Shown: positions 59,101-64,000 of the stretch, piece after piece | How the letters are laid out: each line of letters starts with the position of its first letter | How positions within the stretch are numbered: position 1 is the first letter of the stretch | Assembly: GCF_048773025.1 (NCBI RefSeq) | Contig: NW_027413960.1 | Span: 1,491,945-1,555,944 of the forward strand | Reading direction: 5' to 3' | Origin: Camelus bactrianus | Lineage: Eukaryota; Chordata; Mammalia; Artiodactyla; Camelidae | DNA length: 64,000 bases | Notes under the pieces: model-generated | The model's input: the letters and a program-made list of their open reading frames with translations, nothing else | What the model was told of the DNA's origin: nothing | Database searches by the model: none | Program-made: the position numbers and the translations under genes

Positions 59101-62100
59101 TCTCAGTCTGTTTCCTAGTGCCGGTTTGAAGTTCCTGCAGTTTTCACTGTAAAACCGAGTTGGAGCTAGTACCTCCCCATATATTTGTATGGAGTGGAGT
59201 TTGCAACTGAACAGAATCTCTGTGTTCCCAACAAGCTAGTTGAAGGACGGCTTTCACACACATATCTCTCAGAACTGAGCATGTGGAGAGACGTTCGTTC
59301 ATCTAGCACAAGGGAACGGGTTGCAGGGGAAACTTTTACTCTGGTTTCTCTAGTCTGTTTCCTAGTGCCGGTTTGATGTTCCTGCAGTTTTCACTGTGAA
59401 ACCGAGTTGGAGCTAGTACATCCCCATATATATATATGGAGTAGAGTTTGCAACTGAAGAGAAACTTTGTGTTCCCAACAAGCTAGGTGAAGGACGGCTT
59501 TCACACACACTTATCTCTCAGAAATGAGCATGTGGAGAAACGTTCGTTCATCTGGCACAAAGGGAACGGGTTGCAGGAGAAGCTTTTACTCTGGTTTCTC
59601 AGTCTGTTTCCCAGTGCCAGTTTGAAGTTCCTGCAGGTTTCACTGTAAAACCGTGTTGGAGCTTGTACCTCCCCATATATATGTATGGAGTGGATTTGGC
59701 AACTCAAGAGAAACTTTGTGTTCCCAACAAGCTAGGTGAAGGACGGATTTCACACACACATGTCTCTCAGAACTGAGCATGTGGAGAGACGTTCGTTCAT
59801 CTAGCACAAAGGGAACGGGTTGCAGGAGAAGCTTTTCTCTGGTTTCTTAGTCTATTTCCTAGTGCCTTTTTGAAGTTCCTGCAGTTTTCACTGTAAAACC
59901 GAGTTGGAGCTAGTACCTCCCCATATATATGTATGGAGTGGAGTTTGCAACTGAAAAGAAACTTTGTTTTCCAAACAAGCTAGGTGAAGGACGGCTTTCA
60001 CACACACATATCTCTCAGAACTGAGCATGTGGAGAGACGTTCGTTCATCTAGCACAAAGGGAACGGTTGCAGGAGAAACTTTTACTCTGTTCTCTCAGTC
60101 TGTTTCCTAGTGCCGGTTTGAAGTTCCTGCAATTTTCACTGTAAAAACCGAGTTGGAGCTAGTACCACCCCATATATATGTATGGAGTGGAGTTTGCAAC
60201 TGAAAAGAAACATTGTGTTCCCAACAAGCTAGGTGAAGGAAGGCTTTCAAACACACTTATCCCTCAGAACTCAGCATGTGGAGAGACGCTCGTTCATGTA
60301 GCACAAATGGAACAGTTTGTAGGAAAAACTTTTACTCTGGTTTCTCAGTCTATTTCCTAGTGCCGGTTTGAAGTTCCTGCAGTTTTCACTGTAAAATCGA
60401 GTTGGAGCTAGTACCTCCCCATATATATGTATGTAGTGTAGTTTGCATCTGAAAAGAAACTTTGTGTTCCCTACAAGTTGGTTGAAGAACGGCTTACACA
60501 CACACTTATCTCTCAGAACTGAGCATGTGGAGAGAATTTCGTTCATGTAGCACAAAGTGAACGGGTTGCAGGAGAAACTTTTACTCTGGTTTCTCAGTCT
60601 GTTTCCTAGTGCCGGTTTGAAGTTCCTGCAGTTTTCACTGTAAAACCGAGTTGGAGCTAGTACCTCCCCATATATATGTAAGGAGTGGAGTTTGCAACTG
60701 AAAAGAAACATTGTGTTCCCAACAAGCTAGGTGAAGGACGGCTTTCACACACACTTATCTCTCAGAACTGAGCATGTGGAGAGACGTTCGTTCATCTAGC
60801 ACAAATGGAACGGGTTGCAGGAGAAACTTTTACTCTGGTTTCTCAGTCTGTTTCCTAGTGCCGGTTTGAAGTTCCTGAATTTTTCACTGTAAAATCGAGT
60901 TGGAGCTAGTACCTCCCCATATATATGTATGGAGTGGAGTTTGCAACTGAAGAGAAACTTTGTGTTCTCAACAAGCTAGGTGAAGGACGGCTTTCACACA
61001 CACTTATATCTCAGAACTGAGCATGTGGAGAGACGTTCGTTCATCTAGCACAAATGGAACGGGTTGCAGGAGAAACTTTTACTCTGGTTTCTCAGTCTTT
61101 TTCCTAGTGCCGGTTTGAAGTTCCTGCAGTTTTCACTGTAAAACCGAGTTGGAGCTAGTACCTCCCCATATATATGTATGGAGTGGAGTTTGCAACTGAA
61201 GAGAAACTTTGTGTTCCCAAAAGCGAGGTGAAGGACGGCTTTCACACAGAGTTATACCTCAGAACTGAGCATGTGGAGAGACGTTCGTTCATCTAGCACA
61301 AAGGGAACGTGTTGTAGGGGAAACTTTTACTCTGGGTTCTCAGTCTGTTTCCTAGTGCCGGTTTGAAGTTCCTGCAGTTTTCACTGTAAAACCGAGTTGG
61401 AGCTAGTACGTCCCAAAATATATGTATGGAGTGGAGTTTGCAACTGAAGAGAAACTTTGTGTTCCCAACAACCTAGGTGAAGGACGGCTTTCACACACAC
61501 TTATCTCTCAGAACTGAGCATGTGGAGAGACGTTCGTTTATCTAGCACAAAGGGAACGGGTAGCAGGAGAAACATTTACTCTGGTCTCTCAGTCTTTTTC
61601 CTAGTGCCAGTTTGAAGTTCCTGCAATTTTCACTGTAAAACCGAGTTGGAGCTATACCTCCCCATATATATGTATGGAGTGGAGTTTGCAACTGAAGAGA
61701 AACTTTTTGTTCCCAACGAGCTAGGTGAAGGACGGCTTTCACACACACTTATCTCTCAGAACTGAGCATGTGGAGAGACGTTCGTTCATCTATCACAAAG
61801 GGAACGGGTTGCAGGGGAAACTTTTACTCTGGTTTCACAGTCTGTTTCCTAGTGCCGGTTTGAAGTTCCTGCAGTTTTCACTGTAAAACCGAGTTGGAGC
61901 TTGTACCTCCCCATATATATGTATTGAGTGGAGTTTGCAACTGAACAGAAATTTGTGTTCCCAACAAGCTAGGTGAAGGACGGCTTTCACACACACTTAT
62001 CTCTCAGAACTGAGCATGTGGAGAGACGTTCATTCATCTAGCACAAAGGGAACGGGTTGCAGGAGAAACTTTTTCTCTGGTTTCTCAGTCTGTTTCCTAG

Positions 62101-62840
62101 TGCCGGTTTGAAGTTCCTGCAGTTTTCACTGTAAAACCGAGTTGGAGCTAGTACCTCCCCGTATATATATGTATGGATTGGAGTTTGCAACTGAAGAGAA
62201 ACTTTGTGTTCCCAACAAGCTAGGTGAAGGACGGCTTTCACACACACTTATCTCTCAGAACTGAGTATGTGGAGAAACGTTCGTTCATCTAGCACAAAGG
62301 GAACGGGTTGCTGGAGAAACTTTTACTCTGATTTCTCGGTCTGTTTCCTAGTGCCGGTTTGATGTTCCTGCAGTTTTCACTGTAAAACCGAGTTGGAGCT
62401 AGTACCTCCCCATATATATGTATAGAGTGGAGTTTGCAACTGAACAGAAACTTTGTGTTCCCAACAAGCTAGGTTAAGGATGGCTTTCACACACACTAAT
62501 CTCTCAGAACTGAGCATGTGGAGAGACGTTCGTTCATCTAGCACAAGGGGATCGGTTTGCAGGAGAAACTTTATTGTGGTTTCTCAGTCTGTTTCCTAGT
62601 GCCGGTTTGAAGTTCCTGCAGTTTTCACTGTAAAACCGAGTTGGAGCTAGTACCTCCCCATATATATGTATGGAGTGGAGTTTGCAACTGAACAGAAACT
62701 TTGTGTTCCCAACAAGCTAGCTGAAGGACGGCATTCACACACACTTATCTCTCAGAACTGAGCATGTGGAGAGACGTTCATTCATCTAGCACAAAGGGAA
62801 CGGGTTGCAGGGGAAACTTTTTCTCTGGTTTCTCCGTCTG
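59100..62840 (+). repeat. Near-consensus monomers
   Basis: Fifteen monomers that stay close to consensus and to one another, with no strong higher-order partner in the window. Small length changes occur: a 2-bp longer AT tract near 62165, a loss of two bases in the agtacc block near 61654, and a missing base in a few copies. On the minus strand an open frame of 146 codons at 60271-60711 runs through almost two monomers; it reflects the 249-bp length and is not a gene. Confidence 0.75.
60619..60867 (+). repeat. Representative 249-bp satellite monomer
   Basis: This copy is close to the by-eye consensus, with about four differences, and can serve as reference. Counting from its first base: PstI site at 8-13; a CTAG tetramer at 39-42; a C-run and AT palindrome at about 47-60; a second CTAG at 109-112; a CA run at about 128-136; TTCGTT at 169-174; a third CTAG at 178-181; an AACGGG box at 191-196; a fourth CTAG at 237-240. 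The 249-bp length equals 83 codons, so reading frames can carry over from one monomer to the next; this explains long open frames in the array without any coding role. The monomer start point is arbitrary. Confidence 0.93.
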
Positions 62841-64000
62841 TTTCCTAGTGCCGGTTTGAAGTTCCTACAGTTTTCACTTTAATACCGAGTTGGAGCTAGT
62901 ACCTCCCCATATATATATATGGATTGGAGTTTGCAACTGAAGAGAAACTTTGTGTTCCCAACAAGCTAGGTGAAGAACGGCTTTCACACACACTTATCTC
63001 TCAGAACTGAGCATGTGGAGTGAGGTTCGTTCATCTCGCACAAAGGGAATGGGTTGCAGGAGAAACTTTTACTCTGGTTTCTCAGTCTGTTTCCTAGTGC
63101 CGGTTTGAAGTTCCTGCAGGTTTCACTGTAAAACCGAGTTGGAGCTAGTACCGCCCCATATATATGTATGGATTGGAGTTTGCAACTGAAGAGAAACTTT
63201 GTGTTCCCAACCAGCTAGGTGAAGGACGGCTTTCAAACACACTTATCTCTCAGAAATGAGCATGTGGAGAGACGTTCGTTCATCTAGCACAAAGGGAACG
63301 GTTTGCAGGAGAAACTTTTACTCTGGTTTCTCAGTCTGTTTTGTAATGCCGGTTTGAAGTTCCTGCAGTTTTCACTTTAAAACCGTGTTGGAGCTTGTAC
63401 CTCCCCATATATATGTATGGAGTGGAGTTTGCAACTGAAGAGAAACTTTGTGTTCCCAACAAGCTAGGTGAAGGACGGATTTCACACACACCTATCCCTC
63501 AGAACTGAGCATGTGGAGAGACCTTCGTTCATCTAGCACAAAGGGAACGGTTTGCAGGAGAAACTTTTACTCTGGTTTCTCAGTCTGTTTCCAAGTGCCG
63601 GTTTGAAGTTCCTGCAGTTTTCACTGTAAAACCGAGTTGGAGCTAGTACCTCCCCATATATATGTATGGAGTGGAGTTTGCAACTGAAGAGAAACTTTGT
63701 GTTCCCAACAAGCTAGGTGAAGGACGGCTTTCAAACACACTTATCTCTCAGAACTGAGCATGTGGAGAGACGTTCGTTCATCTAGCACAAAACGAACGGG
63801 TTGCAGGAGAAACTTTTACTCTGGACTCTCTGTCTGTTTCCTAGTGCCAGTTTGAAGTTCCTGCAGTTTTCACTGTAAAACCGAGTTGGAGCTAGTACCT
63901 CCCCATATATATGTATGGAGTGGTGTTTGCAAGTGAAGAGAAACTTTGTGTTCCCAACGAGCTAGGTGAAGGACGGTTTTCACACACATATATCTCTCAG
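62840..64000 (+). repeat. Unit J, copy 2 (first 4-5 monomers, cut by the window end)
   Basis: The last 1.15 kb repeats 55.63-56.79 kb with very few differences, at offset 7211-7213. The final bases, ending in the monomer with cccaacgagctagg and ggttttcacacacatatat, still match, so the copy continues beyond the window. Confidence 0.85.

Larger units (their letters stand above)
55630..62840 (+). repeat. Largest higher-order unit J, copy 1 (29 monomers, about 7.21 kb)
   Basis: Its left edge is defined by the variant cctacagttttcacttta (55651), which recurs 7213 bp downstream at 62864 with the same neighbours: atatatatatatggattgg, ggagtgaggttcg, cccaaccagctagg, and tttgtaatgccgg at 56127 and 63340. 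If this is a direct tandem duplication, the unit is 29 monomers. Inside it, 56.80-57.9 kb and 58.29-59.1 kb are a further duplicated pair, and 59.1-62.8 kb holds near-consensus monomers without clear partners. Confidence 0.78.
1..64000 (+). repeat. Tandem satellite array, about 248.5-bp monomer, about 257 copies
   Basis: The same unit recurs without a break from the first to the last base. The landmark gaagttcctgcag starts at 1, 250 and 499 and continues at steps of 247-250 bp. Each monomer carries, in order, a PstI site (CTGCAG), a conserved block reading accgagttggagctag, a C-run followed by an alternating AT tract (catatatatg), a short CA run (cacacacac), the block gagacgttcgttcatctagc, the block gggaacggg, and a pyrimidine-rich tail ending gtgccggttt. 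By-eye consensus is 249 bp with about 45% G+C and six CpGs. All copies run in the same direction; I saw no inverted segment, transposon or unique spacer. Large satellites of this kind are known from eukaryotic heterochromatin; which compartment this one occupies is inference. The family is not one I recognise. Confidence 0.98.

Noticed and set aside
60271-60711. 146-codon open frame on the minus strand, and many 60-85-codon frames elsewhere
   Set aside because: They pass through the satellite monomer and recur with each copy. The 249-bp length is a multiple of three, so frames run on by chance. There is no consistent start, no domain, no splice structure, and the frames appear on both strands of the same DNA.
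1-64000. CRISPR array, because of the regular repetition
   Set aside because: The repeated unit is the whole 249 bp, with no short repeat alternating with unique spacers, and no cas genes are present.
1-64000. Ribosomal DNA spacer or 5S rDNA cluster
   Set aside because: No stretch resembling 5S, 18S, 5.8S or 28S rRNA was seen in any monomer, and no internal control region of RNA polymerase III could be recognised.
1-64000. LTR element or other transposon inserted in the array
   Set aside because: Monomer phase continues through every block. I found no long unique insert, target-site duplication, terminal repeat, poly(A) tail or transposase-like frame.
1-64000. Telomeric or interstitial telomere repeats
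   Set aside because: No tandem TTAGGG, TTTAGGG or TTAGG runs occur on either strand.

Overview
The whole 64 kb window is one uninterrupted, head-to-tail tandem satellite array. The basic unit is about 248-249 bp (by-eye consensus 249 bp, about 45% G+C), giving roughly 257 monomers, all in the same orientation. I found no protein-coding gene, RNA gene, transposon, CRISPR array, telomere repeat or unique sequence longer than a monomer. Open frames of 60-146 codons occur on both strands, but they are repeated passages through the same satellite and are not annotated as genes. A homogeneous array of this size with layered higher-order periods points to eukaryotic heterochromatin (centromeric, pericentromeric, subtelomeric or a knob-like block). 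I do not recognise the monomer family and cannot name the species.

The structure lies above the monomer level. Shared private variants and their coordinate offsets resolve the array into segmental tandem duplications whose lengths are whole numbers of monomers. From left to right: a divergent, older-looking left part (1 to about 1.75 kb, with ordinary monomers to 3.7 kb); a 15/16-monomer unit in two copies plus a nested partial third (3.71-12.93 kb); an 8-monomer duplication running into a 6-monomer repeat of about 2.4 copies (14.87-21.46 kb); a chimeric junction (21.46-22.51 kb); a displaced copy of 13.3-15.4 kb (22.51-24.36 kb); a 15/16-monomer tandem duplication (24.36-32.0 kb); a two-monomer (dimer) sub-array (31.8-32.8 kb); a 6-monomer duplication (32.75-35.27 kb); a mosaic holding a 5-monomer duplication (35.27-45.3 kb); a very recent 12-monomer duplication (45.30-51.26 kb); a single-monomer duplication (51.8-52.3 kb); and 4-, 5- and 6-monomer blocks inside a 29-monomer unit (55.63-62.84 kb) whose second copy runs off the right end.

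Paired copies often differ by exactly one added or lost monomer. That is what unequal exchange in register with the monomer would leave. There is no single dominant higher-order repeat (HOR); the window looks like an array caught during active, overlapping rounds of amplification. Block boundaries were read by eye from diagnostic variants and are good to about 50 bp unless stated otherwise.
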